Positions 27,132-36,703 of a DNA stretch of 64,000 nucleotides are shown piece by piece. The stretch's first letter is position 1, and each line of letters opens with the position of its first letter. The DNA comes from Undibacterium sp. GTDB taxonomy: Bacteria; Pseudomonadota; Gammaproteobacteria; Burkholderiales; Burkholderiaceae_D. Under the pieces are notes generated by a model. The model had not been told where the DNA came from and did not search any database. It worked only from the letters and a program-made list of their open reading frames with translations. The position numbers and the translations under genes were made by a program. Where the stretch lies: the NCBI GenBank assembly GCA_030645915.1, contig JAUSNO010000036.1, forward strand, positions 21,562 to 85,561, written 5' to 3'.

Positions 27132-28613
27132 CTATGGATAAATTATGTTGATGCGGGTGGTTCCGGACTTAGCACCCTTAGGTGATTTCAGTTCAAGATA
27201 AAAATGTCCATCGCCTTTAGCGCACCCAGCGGTCGGTTTAATAGTCATAGTATGCAAAGTTCCACCTATCTCGACAACCGCTTTTGCGGTAACTTTATCA
27301 GGAAATACACTTACAGTTACATTAGTCACATCTGCAGGTGCAAACTCAGTATCTGTTGGCATTGAGTATCCATTATCGTCCACTATTCTGAAATTAATTG
27401 ATTGCTCTACACAAGAAGAGAAAGTTACGCTACTTGGAAGCCCAAGAAAATGGCCATATGATGCATTTGCAGTAAATCCGGTAGTTTTTACCAAATTGAC
27501 ATTGCCATCAGATACTGTCGCGGTGACGATTGGCGTTGGTGAAAACGGTGCTTGACTGCGCCAAGTAACGAAACACGTGCCATTTTTCGTTAGGCAACGA
27601 GCCGTGGCAGTTGTACCTCCATCACCGACGATCGCCCCAGCTGTGGTAGTAAATACTACAGGTACGCCATCTGCGACCACCCCGCCATTTGCATCTGCGA
27701 GGAATGCAGTAATTTTATTCTCAATACCCGCGATATTAAAGGCCTCAAGATTCAATTTTTCTGGGTATATATCAAAATGCGCGGTACTCACAGTACCAGT
27801 CGTCACCGTGATCGTATCAGATTTAGTTTTGATGACAGCATTACTATCTACCGTAGCAGTCACCACTACACTGGTTACAGTAGTACCCGAACTAACAGTC
27901 ACCGACACATTACCAGAAGGATCAGTAGTTCCAGAAGCTGCACCTAAGATAACATCACCTACCGGCAATAGAGAAAAGTTCACTTTAGTATTTGGTATTC
28001 CTGTATTTGTCGCGTCAACCACTGCAAACGTCAATAAAGCAACTTCGGAACGTGAAATACCACCGGTGCCCTTAAGTACTATTGATTTATCACTCGGTAC
28101 CGCTGTGACGAAATTGATTGCAACCGGAATCGCGTTTGCAGGCGAACTGACATCAAACGTAGCATTTGCCGTGACGGCAACCGTACCGACAACAATTGCT
28201 GATGCAGTTATTATTCCAGCGCCGGTCCCAACACCCGCTTTCAAACCGATGATGGCAATGCCATCGGTTCCAGTCAGTGCAGTGCCCGTCGTAGACGATA
28301 ATGTAGCAATTGCTCCATCCAAGGTAAATGTAACCAAAACTCCCGGCCCAACAGATGCGCCGGAGCTATTTGTTACCTTCGCCTTCGCTAGCAACCCAGA
28401 AGCTCCTGAAATATGACTGCTTGCAACTCCAGCCTGATCCACTAAACTAAGTTGTATTTGCCCATTCGGTGTTTGACTTACACCAGAGCCACTAGACACC
28501 GATCCTGCCGAGCCGCCGCCGCCGCCGCATGCATTCAGTAATGCAATCAATAAAATTGCCGAAAAAAAGCGAAATAGTTTTGCCACATGACACCCCATAG
28601 ACGTCTGATTCAT
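27132..28613 (-). CDS. Ig-like (Big_1/invasin-type) repeat lipoprotein behind pilQ
   Basis: 493 residues. The N-terminus is a lipoprotein signal with lipobox LLNAC followed by five glycines and a Ser/Gly linker. The body is Thr/Val/Ala-rich beta sequence with at least three Ig-like domains of bacterial group 1 style (GVLVTFTLDGAIATLSSTTGTALTG..., TKVNFSLLPVGDVILGAASG..., GVPVVFTTTAGAIVGDGG...). The C-terminal part has several cysteines that may form disulfides. AGGAAG precedes the ATG. It lies 28 bp behind pilQ and 49 bp before aroKB, so it is probably made with the pilus genes. A role as a surface or periplasmic pilus accessory or adhesin is inference. Confidence 0.78.
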   Translation of the reverse strand: MNQTSMGCHVAKLFRFFSAILLIALLNACGGGGGSAGSVSSGSGVSQTPNGQIQLSLVDQAGVASSHISGASGLLAKAKVTNSSGASVGPGVLVTFTLDGAIATLSSTTGTALTGTDGIAIIGLKAGVGTGAGIITASAIVVGTVAVTANATFDVSSPANAIPVAINFVTAVPSDKSIVLKGTGGISRSEVALLTFAVVDATNTGIPNTKVNFSLLPVGDVILGAASGTTDPSGNVSVTVSSGTTVTSVVVTATVDSNAVIKTKSDTITVTTGTVSTAHFDIYPEKLNLEAFNIAGIENKITAFLADANGGVVADGVPVVFTTTAGAIVGDGGTTATARCLTKNGTCFVTWRSQAPFSPTPIVTATVSDGNVNLVKTTGFTANASYGHFLGLPSSVTFSSCVEQSINFRIVDDNGYSMPTDTEFAPADVTNVTVSVFPDKVTAKAVVEIGGTLHTMTIKPTAGCAKGDGHFYLELKSPKGAKSGTTRINIIYP

Positions 28614-28641
28614 AATCTTCCTACCATTTTAATTCCAGCCA

Positions 28642-30753
28642 TTATTTGGCAGTCAAACGCTCAGTAAGCACTTTAGGCGTAATAAAAACGAGTAATTCTG
28701 TTTTGTTATTTGTTCGTCCTTTGGTCTTGAATAAATAACCGAAAAGAGGAATATCACCCAAAAATGGTACCTTCGTTATATCTTCACGTTCTTCTTGTGT
28801 ATAGATACCGCCCAATACCACCGTCCCACCATTTTCAACCAGAACCATCGTTTTAACTTGCTTGGTATTAATGATGATACCGTTTCTAGTTTCAGTTCCG
28901 GCACTGTCTTTATGAACATCTACTTGCAGGATAATATTTCCATCTGGCGTGATTTGTGGAGTTACATCCAAACTCAAAGTTGCTTTCCTAAAAAAGATAG
29001 ACGTTGCACCGCTGCTAGTTGCTACTGCATACGGAATTTCAGTTCCTTGTTCAATATGTGCAGGCAGTTGATCTGCGGTGACAATACGTGGGCTCGATAT
29101 TATTTTCCCATTTCCATCTGCCTCTAAAGCCGATAATTCGAGGTTAAGAAAACGATTCGCAGCTGCAGAAAATAGGCTGACTGCGAGGCTGCCGGGATTA
29201 AGCCCATTAATGCCAGCGGCTGGTAAATTAACAAAATTTGTATTGGGTATATAGCTTTGATCTGTGATTTTTGCCTGACCAGTTTGCTCGCCAACACCAA
29301 GATAATTGCCAGTCAATGCAACGCGCTGATCCCCGCTTATTTGATAACCGGCATCGCCGCCACGGATTCCGCGCATATCCGCAAAACCAAGCTTTGCACC
29401 TAGATTTTTACTAAATTTATCATCTGCTTCGACTATACGAGCCTCGATTAAAACCTGTTTTGAGGCAATATCCGTTTTTTGAATCAATTTCCTGACTTCT
29501 TCCAACTTGGACGGAATATCCGTCACAAAAAGCTGATTAGTACGCGGTTCTATAACAGCACTACCGCGTTTAGAAAGCATACGATTCTTACTGTCGCCAT
29601 CAGAGCCAAACACAAGTTTAAACGCTTCAGCTTTTTGATAATTGAGTTGGAAGGACTCTGTTTTCAAAGGTTCAAGCTCTGAAATTTGCGCTTTCTGCTC
29701 CAGTTCAAGCTTTTCTTTTGTCAGCAACTCATCTTTAGGCGCTATCCACAAGACCGTTCCATTCTTGCGCATATCCAATCCCTTAGTCTGCATCAAAACG
29801 TCCAATGCCTGATCCCAAGGAACGTCCTTTAGCCTCAAAGTGGAACTGCCAGTTACAGTATCGCTAGCAATAATATTGAGTCCGCTAAATTCTGCAATGA
29901 TTTGTAAAAGAGCTCGCACCTCGATATTTTGAAAATTGAATGACAAGCGCTCTCCGCGATATCCTTGAGTGCCTTGCGTCAGTTTATTTGGATCTTCTTT
30001 AATTGGTTTCACTTCAATCACCAGTTGCGTATCACTTTGATAAGCACTATGTTCCCAAAGTCCTTTAGGCTCAATCACCATACGAACATTTTCACCCTGC
30101 TGGGTTGTTGTCACTTTTTGTACGGGAGATCCAAAATCAGCAACGTCAAGAGTACGACGCAAAATATCTGGCAAACCGACTTTAAGAAAATCGACGATGA
30201 TCTGCTGCCCCTGCTGACGGACATCAACAGCAACTTGATTGCTAGGCAAATCAATTACTATTCTTCCCTCGCCAACCGTACCGCGACGGAAATCGATGTC
30301 CCGTAAATTTTGTCTAACTTGAGCTGCTGGGGCTACATTAACTGGCAACCCTACCGAATTGACTGCCGTCGCAATACCGCCCGAACCGTCAATGGTAACG
30401 ATTACCGAGTTACCCTCGATCGTTGTTGCATAATTAAGCGCTTTAGATAAATTGAAAACAAGGCGCGAACGACCAGTGGCTTCGACAACATTTACATTGC
30501 GTAAATCTCCCATGCCTATATCAATTGCAGTCTTTCCTGTCCCATTTGATGTATCTGAAAAATCAAGGGCTATACGTGCAGGATTGGATATCGCGAAACC
30601 CAGTGGCGGTTTCACAAGTGGATTTTTCAACGTAATTTTAACAATAACGTTAACGCCCTGCTGATTAGCCGCTATCGATTCGATGCTATTTGACTGGGCA
30701 AATGAGAACTGACTAAATGCCAACAAACTAATTAGAAAAAATTTAACGCGCAT
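28642..30753 (-). CDS. pilQ: Type IV pilus secretin PilQ
   Basis: About 703 residues. Signal peptide MRVKFFLISLLAFSQFSFA; AMIN-type N-terminal domains (about 25-240); an STN/N0 domain (ERLSFNFQNIEVRALLQIIAEFSGLNII); an N1 domain; then the secretin core ending in ITPDGNIILQVDVHKDS and VVLGGIYTQEEREDITKVPFLGDIPLFGYLF. It forms the outer-membrane pore for the pilus and often for DNA uptake. The ATG at 30753 has AAGAGGAG at the right distance; an ATG at 30789 overlapping pilP is the other choice. Confidence 0.96.
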   Translation of the reverse strand: MRVKFFLISLLAFSQFSFAQSNSIESIAANQQGVNVIVKITLKNPLVKPPLGFAISNPARIALDFSDTSNGTGKTAIDIGMGDLRNVNVVEATGRSRLVFNLSKALNYATTIEGNSVIVTIDGSGGIATAVNSVGLPVNVAPAAQVRQNLRDIDFRRGTVGEGRIVIDLPSNQVAVDVRQQGQQIIVDFLKVGLPDILRRTLDVADFGSPVQKVTTTQQGENVRMVIEPKGLWEHSAYQSDTQLVIEVKPIKEDPNKLTQGTQGYRGERLSFNFQNIEVRALLQIIAEFSGLNIIASDTVTGSSTLRLKDVPWDQALDVLMQTKGLDMRKNGTVLWIAPKDELLTKEKLELEQKAQISELEPLKTESFQLNYQKAEAFKLVFGSDGDSKNRMLSKRGSAVIEPRTNQLFVTDIPSKLEEVRKLIQKTDIASKQVLIEARIVEADDKFSKNLGAKLGFADMRGIRGGDAGYQISGDQRVALTGNYLGVGEQTGQAKITDQSYIPNTNFVNLPAAGINGLNPGSLAVSLFSAAANRFLNLELSALEADGNGKIISSPRIVTADQLPAHIEQGTEIPYAVATSSGATSIFFRKATLSLDVTPQITPDGNIILQVDVHKDSAGTETRNGIIINTKQVKTMVLVENGGTVVLGGIYTQEEREDITKVPFLGDIPLFGYLFKTKGRTNNKTELLVFITPKVLTERLTAK

Positions 30754-30785
30754 GGCGCTCCTCTTACTTGTATTTATTAACGCGT

Positions 30786-31325
30786 TCATTTTTTTGCCTC
30801 CAGCAACTCTAACGTAGCCTTACGCTCGGTCCATTCGCCAGCTGCATCCTGGACGATTTCCTTAATTTCTATTTCCGCATCAGTAATTTTAGTGATCACA
30901 CCAAAATTTTGCCCCACGTAATTACCCAATTTTGCTTGATATATCGTTTTATCTACTTGAACCAAAGCTTGACGAACATTGGCCTTTTCAATAACCCCGA
31001 CCATCTTCAATGTATCAAGAGGAAACGCCTCCAATACCTCCCTCCGCCTCTCCATATCTGGTCGTAAGCCATTATTTGACTCAGCCTTCATGCGAGCAAG
31101 AACTACAAGCAATTTAGCTGGATTATATGGATCGATTTGACCTTTTCCCGAGTAAGCTACCGGGACGTATACTTTAGGCTCACTTACTTTTGAAATAATT
31201 ACGCGCGACTCTTTTTTTACCGTGTCCATCCATTGCTGCAATTCAGCGACACCATTATCACCACATCCGGCCAAGATAAAAAGTGGCAACACAGGAACTA
31301 GAATTTTTTGCCAGAATTTAATCAT
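30786..31325 (-). CDS. pilP: Type IV pilus assembly lipoprotein PilP
   Basis: 179 residues. Lipobox LAGC at about 18-21 (FILAGCGDNG). The C-terminal beta domain has the PilP words YNPAKLLVVL, LEAFPLDTLKMVGVIEKANVRQALVQVDKTIYQAKLGNYVGQNFGVITKI. PilP links the inner-membrane PilN/PilO pair to the PilQ secretin. Its start overlaps the pilO stop as ATGA. Confidence 0.95.
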   Translation of the reverse strand: MIKFWQKILVPVLPLFILAGCGDNGVAELQQWMDTVKKESRVIISKVSEPKVYVPVAYSGKGQIDPYNPAKLLVVLARMKAESNNGLRPDMERRREVLEAFPLDTLKMVGVIEKANVRQALVQVDKTIYQAKLGNYVGQNFGVITKITDAEIEIKEIVQDAAGEWTERKATLELLEAKK

Positions 31326-31969
31326 TTCTTTGGACCTTTTTTCAAGGCTGCTTGGGCAGAGATTTCATCAGGGTCAAGATAACGGAAGGTTTTAGCTACA
31401 ACATCAAGAATAAGATTAGAGTCCTTGCCAGTTGAAATACTCAAATTATTTAACGTAACAATACGCGGCAACTTCGCAATATCACTCGCGAACTCCCCCA
31501 TATCATGGAAATTTCCAGATAATTTAATATCAATCGGAAGTTCCGCATAATAATCTTTAGCAACAACCTGACCCGGCTTAAATAAATCAAACGTCATACC
31601 GCGTCCTAGTCCGGCTTGATTAATATCCGACAACAAAGCATCCATCTCTGACTTGCTTGGTAACTGCTTCTCCATCGTTGCTACATATTGCAATACCAAT
31701 TTGCGCTGCTCTTTTAAGGCATCCAAGCTAATCGCCTGCTGCATTTTTTGTTTGAACGAGTCCTTTAATTTTTGCTCTTCTTGTTGTCCGGCATCTAACT
31801 CATCGATTTGCCCGCTCCAATAAAAATACCAGCCCAAAACGACCACAAGTGCTACCGAACCGACAGCAGACAAAATCCTGGGCGCAATCGGCCACAATCC
31901 TGGATGCACTCCATTTAGATCGCGAAACTGCGCACTAATGGACTCGCTAAGCTCTTTTAGATTTGCCAT
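31322..31969 (-). CDS. pilO: Type IV pilus assembly protein PilO
   Basis: 215 residues. One membrane helix (ILSAVGSVALVVVLGWYFYW, about 32-51), a coiled-coil stretch (QQEEQKLKDSFKQKMQQAISLDALKEQRK), and a ferredoxin-like periplasmic domain (KLPRIVTLNNLSIS). It pairs with PilN in the alignment subcomplex. It lies 25 bp behind pilN and overlaps pilP by 4 bases. Confidence 0.95.
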   Translation of the reverse strand: MANLKELSESISAQFRDLNGVHPGLWPIAPRILSAVGSVALVVVLGWYFYWSGQIDELDAGQQEEQKLKDSFKQKMQQAISLDALKEQRKLVLQYVATMEKQLPSKSEMDALLSDINQAGLGRGMTFDLFKPGQVVAKDYYAELPIDIKLSGNFHDMGEFASDIAKLPRIVTLNNLSISTGKDSNLILDVVAKTFRYLDPDEISAQAALKKGPKK

Positions 31970-31994
31970 TTTTTATTTATTCTTTCATCTCAGT

Positions 31995-32627
31995 TCATGG
32001 CTTTACAGCTACTGCTGAAGCTGCAGAATTACTAGCTGACGAGGCACTTGAAGTGGAAGACTCCACTTCGCGCGGGCGCCTGATACCGACATTCATAGAA
32101 AAATCAAATACTTTTTTGGCATCACGTCCCTGGCCAATCCCAGTAGATTTAATTTCAATCAGTTCCGGCTTAATCATCCATGCAGATTTATTACCGAGGT
32201 TAAATAGAAACTCAGCAACTCTCTGGTTAGATTGCGCGTAACCATTAAGTAAAATACGCTGACCTTCTTGCTTGAGTGTTTTTAAGTACACACCTTCAGG
32301 TGTTAATTTCACCAACTCATCAAGCATATACACTGGCTGGTTACGATCACCTTGCAAGTCCTCAACCGCTTGTTGACGCGCCTTCAGCCCATCAATCTCT
32401 TGTTTTAAACTTGCAACTTCTTTAATTTTTTCGTCTAGCTTTAGATTTTCCGCTTTGATGAAACTATTCCGGTCAGTCTGAGCTGAAAGTTGCCTGGAAA
32501 ATATAGTACCCACAATAATGACGATGACCGCACCGACGATACCGGCAAACAATAATAAAGAATAAAAATCGTTCTTAAGTCGCTTACGTTTTTCTTCGCG
32601 ATGGGGAAGTAGGTTAATTTTAATCAT
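31995..32627 (-). CDS. pilN: Type IV pilus assembly protein PilN
   Basis: 210 residues. The first residues INLLPHREEKRK form the conserved cytoplasmic peptide that docks into PilM. A membrane helix follows (LLLFAGIVGAVIVIIVGTIF), then a coiled coil and a periplasmic domain. The C-terminal Ser/Ala-rich tail is probably disordered. The start overlaps the pilM stop by one base (TAATG). Confidence 0.95.
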   Translation of the reverse strand: MIKINLLPHREEKRKRLKNDFYSLLLFAGIVGAVIVIIVGTIFSRQLSAQTDRNSFIKAENLKLDEKIKEVASLKQEIDGLKARQQAVEDLQGDRNQPVYMLDELVKLTPEGVYLKTLKQEGQRILLNGYAQSNQRVAEFLFNLGNKSAWMIKPELIEIKSTGIGQGRDAKKVFDFSMNVGIRRPREVESSTSSASSASNSAASAVAVKP

Positions 32628-33706
32628 TAGCCGAATCTCCGCATTGCCAAACCGCAGGCTACTAGATAAGAAGGGGCATCAGTGCGCAATAATTTCTCAC
32701 TGACATTAGAAGACAAATCCATCCCTTTAAACGGACTCACAACAGAAGTTGAGAGCTTAGTGCGTTCAGCAATGATTTCAACTAAACCAGGAATTACTGC
32801 ACATCCGCCAGCGAGATAAATCTGATCTACCCGAGTAAAGGGTGTAGACGTAAAAAAGAATTGAATTGCGCGCGTTACTTCAAGAGCTGAACTTTCGAGA
32901 AAAGGTTCCAGTAACTCCATTTCGTAACTATCAGGTAAATCACCTTGCTTTTTCTTAGCTTCAGCTTCTTCAAATGACAATCCATAGTTACGCACAATAT
33001 CTTGCGTCAATTGGTTACCGCCAAATTGCTGATCGCGCTCATAAATTACCTCGCCGTTGAGCAAAATCGAAATATAAGTGACCTTGGCACCAATTTGAAA
33101 TAAGGCGTAAATTTGATCCCGTCCAGAATTTGGCTGTTGCTCTATCAATCTACTGATCGAAGCACGCGCGGCATACGACTCAATATCCATTACTTTGGCC
33201 TGCAATCCAGATGCCTCAATAACCGCAACACGATCTTCAATCTTCTCTTTTCGAGAGGCCGCAAGTAAGACTTCAACATCCTCTTCAGAATTCGCCGCGG
33301 GTCCGATAACGCAAAAATCCAAACTAACTTCATCCATGGCAAAAGGAATGTATTGGTTAGCTTCAGATTCAACTTGTACTTCAAGTGACTGCTCACTCAA
33401 ATTGGCAGGAAGAATAATTTTCTTAGTAATTACCGCCGACGCGGGCATAGCCAGCGCCACATTTTTCACGCTGGTACCACTCTTTTTAATTACCTTGCGG
33501 ATTGCCTCAGAAACTTGTTCGATATTCTCGATATTCCCATCAACCACAGCTCCCTTCGGAAGAGGTTCGGAACCACATCTTTCTAGTCTGTATGTATTGT
33601 CGCCACTTTTTGAAAGCTCGACAATTTTGACGTCAGAAGTGCTTATATCCAAACCAACCAAGGGCGGATTCTTTTTTCCAAGCAATGATGCCAGATCTAA
33701 AGCCAA
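32627..33706 (-). CDS. pilM: Type IV pilus assembly ATPase-like protein PilM
   Basis: 359 residues, actin/FtsA-like fold. LVGLDISTSDVKIVELS is the phosphate-1 strand, and QIYLAGGCAVIPGLVEIIAERT is the C-terminal adenosine region. It is cytoplasmic and binds the PilN N-terminus. The gene starts with TTG at 33706; GAGGGG at the right distance supports this. It is first in the pilMNOPQ run and divergent from ponA. Confidence 0.95.
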   Translation of the reverse strand: MALDLASLLGKKNPPLVGLDISTSDVKIVELSKSGDNTYRLERCGSEPLPKGAVVDGNIENIEQVSEAIRKVIKKSGTSVKNVALAMPASAVITKKIILPANLSEQSLEVQVESEANQYIPFAMDEVSLDFCVIGPAANSEEDVEVLLAASRKEKIEDRVAVIEASGLQAKVMDIESYAARASISRLIEQQPNSGRDQIYALFQIGAKVTYISILLNGEVIYERDQQFGGNQLTQDIVRNYGLSFEEAEAKKKQGDLPDSYEMELLEPFLESSALEVTRAIQFFFTSTPFTRVDQIYLAGGCAVIPGLVEIIAERTKLSTSVVSPFKGMDLSSNVSEKLLRTDAPSYLVACGLAMRRFG

Positions 33707-33830
33707 GGATATCCCCTCAAAAATTATTACTCATCTTATGACTTTCAACAACAAACCAATGCTAGATCGTTTCGTAAGAAATGAACGCATCGGGTGAAAT
33801 TTTCTTTTAAAAACCGCCATTTAGGAGACA

Positions 33831-33860
33831 CTTATACGAGCTTACATTAAATCGTAGCAA
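33831..33860 (-). promoter_or_regulatory. Candidate sigma-70 promoter of pilM
   Basis: On the minus strand TTGCTA (33855-33860), 18 bp, TATAAG (33831-33836). The transcript would have a leader of about 120 nt. Match to consensus is fair only. Confidence 0.4.
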
Positions 33861-33949
33861 TAAGACTCTTGTTATGTAAAGCATTTTCCACAAAGCATTG
33901 CATAATTCCGTTGCCAAATGTCCACTTCTGAACGACATGGATGTGGCAT

Positions 33950-33979
33950 TTCTTATGATCCACCACCTGCAGCTATAAT
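33950..33979 (+). promoter_or_regulatory. Candidate sigma-70 promoter of the PBP1A gene
   Basis: A perfect -10 TATAAT at 33974-33979 with a poor -35 (TTCTTA at 33950, 18 bp away). Start of transcription would be near 33986, about 27 nt before the ATG. Confidence 0.45.
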
Positions 33980-34012
33980 ACATGCTGCTTTTTAACGATC
34001 GAATCATGCCCA

Positions 34013-36328
34013 ATGCCTGACACAAACATCCCAGAAACATCGCAAAAGCAAGAAGAAAAAAATCAGTTAAATACGTTATTCGTACGTACACTTCTTCTGA
34101 TCAGCGGCACACTAATAGGATTATTTCTAGCTGGTATCCTGATAATCGGATTCGCGTTAGCGATGGCTTACCCTAATTTGCCAGAAATCGATTCTATTAC
34201 TAGTTACCGCCCCAAAATGCCTTTGCGGGTATTTTCCGCCGATAATATGCTAATAGCGGAGTTTGGGGAAGAGCGGCGCAACGTTGTTCAATTTTCAGAA
34301 ATCCCTGAAATAATGAAAAAAGCCGTTCTTGCAATTGAAGATGATCGGTTTTATGAGCATGGTGGCGTCGACTACCTCGGGATTGCCCGCGCTACTTTGC
34401 ATAACCTTGCAGGAGGAGCGAAGCAAGGTGCCTCGACCATCACACAACAAGTTGCAAGAAATTTTTTCTTATCGAGCGAACAAACTTTCAAACGTAAAAT
34501 TTATGAGATTCTACTGGCGTGGAAGATAGAACAAAATTTGAGCAAGGACCAAATTCTTGAAGTTTATATGAATCAAATTTATCTAGGGCAACGAGCGTAC
34601 GGCTTCTCTTCGGCAGCTCAGATTTATTTTGGCAAGAGCCTCAAAGAGGTCAGCATTGCAGAAGCGGCAATGTTAGCAGGTCTGCCAAAAGCACCATCTG
34701 CCTATAATCCCGTGGTAAATCCCAAGCGGGCAGCTGTGCGCCAACAATACATTTTGCAACGAATGAAACAATTGGGTTACATATCTGAGACGCAATATGA
34801 AACAGCAAAAGTAGAAAAGTTGAGTGTCAAGACTGATAGTGGCGAATTTGGCATCCATGCAGAATACGTTGCAGAAATGGCGCGTCAATTAGTTTACGAG
34901 CAATTTAAGGAAGAAACCTACACGCGCGGATTGAATGTCTACACGACAATTACAAAATCAGATCAGGATGCTGCCTATTTATCTCTTCGCAAAGGAGTCA
35001 TGGAATATGAAAGACGCCATGGATACCGAGGGCCCGAATCTATTGTTGACCTTCCGCGCAATAAGGATGAGGCAGATGAAGTCATCGAGGCGGAATTGGC
35101 CAAACATCCCGATAGCGACGATATCGTTGCTGCAATGGTCGTCGATGCGAACGCCAAATCGGTAAAAGCGATACTTTCTTCAGGCGAAGAGATACAGATG
35201 AGTGGTTCAGACCTCGCGTTTGCCACTAGCGGCCTGCTACCCACTGCCCCGGCAAACAAACGAATACAACGTGGCGCCGTCATACGTGTAATGCTTGAAG
35301 GGAAAAACTGGACAATTACGCAAATACCAGAAGTACAATCAGCCTTTGTGGCAGCAAGCACCACCGACGGTGCGATTCGGGCTCTGGTTGGTGGCTTCGA
35401 CTACAATATCAACAAATTCAATCATGTCAGTCAGGCTTGGCGCCAGCCTGGTTCGAGTTTTAAACCATTTATCTACTCATCATCTCTAGAAAAAGGATTC
35501 TCTCCTTCCACCATCATTAACGATGCACCGATCAGTTTTGATGCAGGGCAAACTGGTGGGCAAGCTTGGGAGCCGAAAAACTATGATGGTAAATATGAGG
35601 GCCCGATGACCATGCGAAAGGGGCTCACCAAGTCCAAGAACATGATCTCGATCCGTATTTTGAATAAGGTAGGCGCCAAGTATGGACAAGAGTACACGAG
35701 TCGCTTTGGCTTCCTGCCAGAAAAAAATCCACCCTACCTGACGCTTGCACTTGGGGCGGGAGCAGTCACACCACTTCAAATGGCAGGTGCCTACGCAGTT
35801 TTTGCCAATGGTGGCTACAAAATCAATCCGTATCTAATCTCAAAGATTACTGACACGACTGGCAAGATACTTTCACAGGCGATCCCGGACCAGGCTGGAA
35901 ATGAAGAAAATCGTGTAATTGATGAACGCAATGCGTTTTTGATGGACAGCATGTTGAAAGATGTTGTTCGTTTTGGCACCGCGACCAAAGCCTTGGTCCT
36001 GAAGCGTCCCGACATTGCGGGAAAAACAGGAACTACCAATGATTCTTTTGATGCATGGTTCGCGGGTTATCAGGCGAAACTGGTAGGAATCGCATGGATA
36101 GGCTTTGACCAGCCAAAAAATCTCGGCAATAAAGAAACAGGAGGAGGTCTCGCTTTGCCTATTTGGATCGGTTATATGCAAAAGGCACTGAAAGAAATCC
36201 CGGTAGAGGATCGCCCCATTCCGAATGGAATCATTCAGGCCGAAGGTGACTTCTTTTATGCAGAAAATCCGCCCGGATCAGCCATACGCGTTCTAGGTAA
36301 TGGCGAACCGGAAATAATCGAAGAATAA
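34013..36328 (+). CDS. mrcA: Penicillin-binding protein 1A
   Basis: 771 residues, class A bifunctional PBP. A short cytoplasmic tail and membrane anchor lie at about 23-51. The glycosyltransferase has AIEDDRFYEHGGVDYLGIARA (about 107-127) and GASTITQQVARN. The transpeptidase has QPGSSFKPF with the catalytic serine at about 481, SKN (in LTKSKNMISIRI), and KTGTT at about 671. It polymerises and cross-links peptidoglycan. The family's OB-like insert is present between the two domains. The gene is divergent from pilM, the conserved order in beta- and gamma-proteobacteria. Also called ponA. Confidence 0.96.
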   Translation: MPDTNIPETSQKQEEKNQLNTLFVRTLLLISGTLIGLFLAGILIIGFALAMAYPNLPEIDSITSYRPKMPLRVFSADNMLIAEFGEERRNVVQFSEIPEIMKKAVLAIEDDRFYEHGGVDYLGIARATLHNLAGGAKQGASTITQQVARNFFLSSEQTFKRKIYEILLAWKIEQNLSKDQILEVYMNQIYLGQRAYGFSSAAQIYFGKSLKEVSIAEAAMLAGLPKAPSAYNPVVNPKRAAVRQQYILQRMKQLGYISETQYETAKVEKLSVKTDSGEFGIHAEYVAEMARQLVYEQFKEETYTRGLNVYTTITKSDQDAAYLSLRKGVMEYERRHGYRGPESIVDLPRNKDEADEVIEAELAKHPDSDDIVAAMVVDANAKSVKAILSSGEEIQMSGSDLAFATSGLLPTAPANKRIQRGAVIRVMLEGKNWTITQIPEVQSAFVAASTTDGAIRALVGGFDYNINKFNHVSQAWRQPGSSFKPFIYSSSLEKGFSPSTIINDAPISFDAGQTGGQAWEPKNYDGKYEGPMTMRKGLTKSKNMISIRILNKVGAKYGQEYTSRFGFLPEKNPPYLTLALGAGAVTPLQMAGAYAVFANGGYKINPYLISKITDTTGKILSQAIPDQAGNEENRVIDERNAFLMDSMLKDVVRFGTATKALVLKRPDIAGKTGTTNDSFDAWFAGYQAKLVGIAWIGFDQPKNLGNKETGGGLALPIWIGYMQKALKEIPVEDRPIPNGIIQAEGDFFYAENPPGSAIRVLGNGEPEIIEE

Positions 36329-36349
36329 GCTGCTTTATTTACAACAGCG

Positions 36350-36664
36350 CTACGCTGCACTTTGCTCTTGGGCGATGACGGCCAGGGTGGAGAAAAACTC
36401 TGAGCCATCACGCGTATTGCGCCAGAATTGGCCATCGTGCCTGTAATGAAAACCGCCAGAACGCGCGGCAAGCCACATCTCTTGCATTGGAGTCTGGCTA
36501 TTCACAATGACTTTAGATCCATTGTTGACAAACTCTATTTCCAGCACATTGCCGCTACGTTTACAGTCAACATCCAATTCATCATTATCAAACGCTTGCT
36601 CGAATATTTTTTCTACTTGCTGTAAGCATTCATCGGCCATTACTAAAAATTCTGTTTCTGTCAT
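36350..36664 (-). CDS. cyaY: Frataxin-like iron protein CyaY
   Basis: 104 residues. The acidic first helix (CLQQVEKIFEQAFDNDELDVD) and the sheet motif IVNSQTPMQEMWLAARSGGFHYRH...W are diagnostic for frataxin. It binds iron and tunes IscS-dependent iron-sulfur cluster assembly. It is convergent with the PBP1A gene and divergent from the lptM-like gene, as in many relatives. Confidence 0.95.
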   Translation of the reverse strand: MTETEFLVMADECLQQVEKIFEQAFDNDELDVDCKRSGNVLEIEFVNNGSKVIVNSQTPMQEMWLAARSGGFHYRHDGQFWRNTRDGSEFFSTLAVIAQEQSAA

Positions 36665-36703
36665 GTTACACTCCAGCGCATTAATAATTCGTCATTTTAT
36701 ACG

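Larger units (their letters stand above)
33707..34012. other. Divergent promoter region between pilM and PBP1A genes
   Basis: 306 bp without a gene. It holds a candidate promoter on each strand (see separate entries). The rest is A/T-rich, with AAAGCATT repeated twice near 33887-33907 and nothing else I can name. Confidence 0.5.

Noticed and set aside
27577..28416. 279-codon plus-strand frame opposite the Ig-like lipoprotein
   Set aside because: Val/Pro/Thr-rich mirror of the Ig-like repeats; the minus-strand frame has lipobox, ribosome site and operon context.
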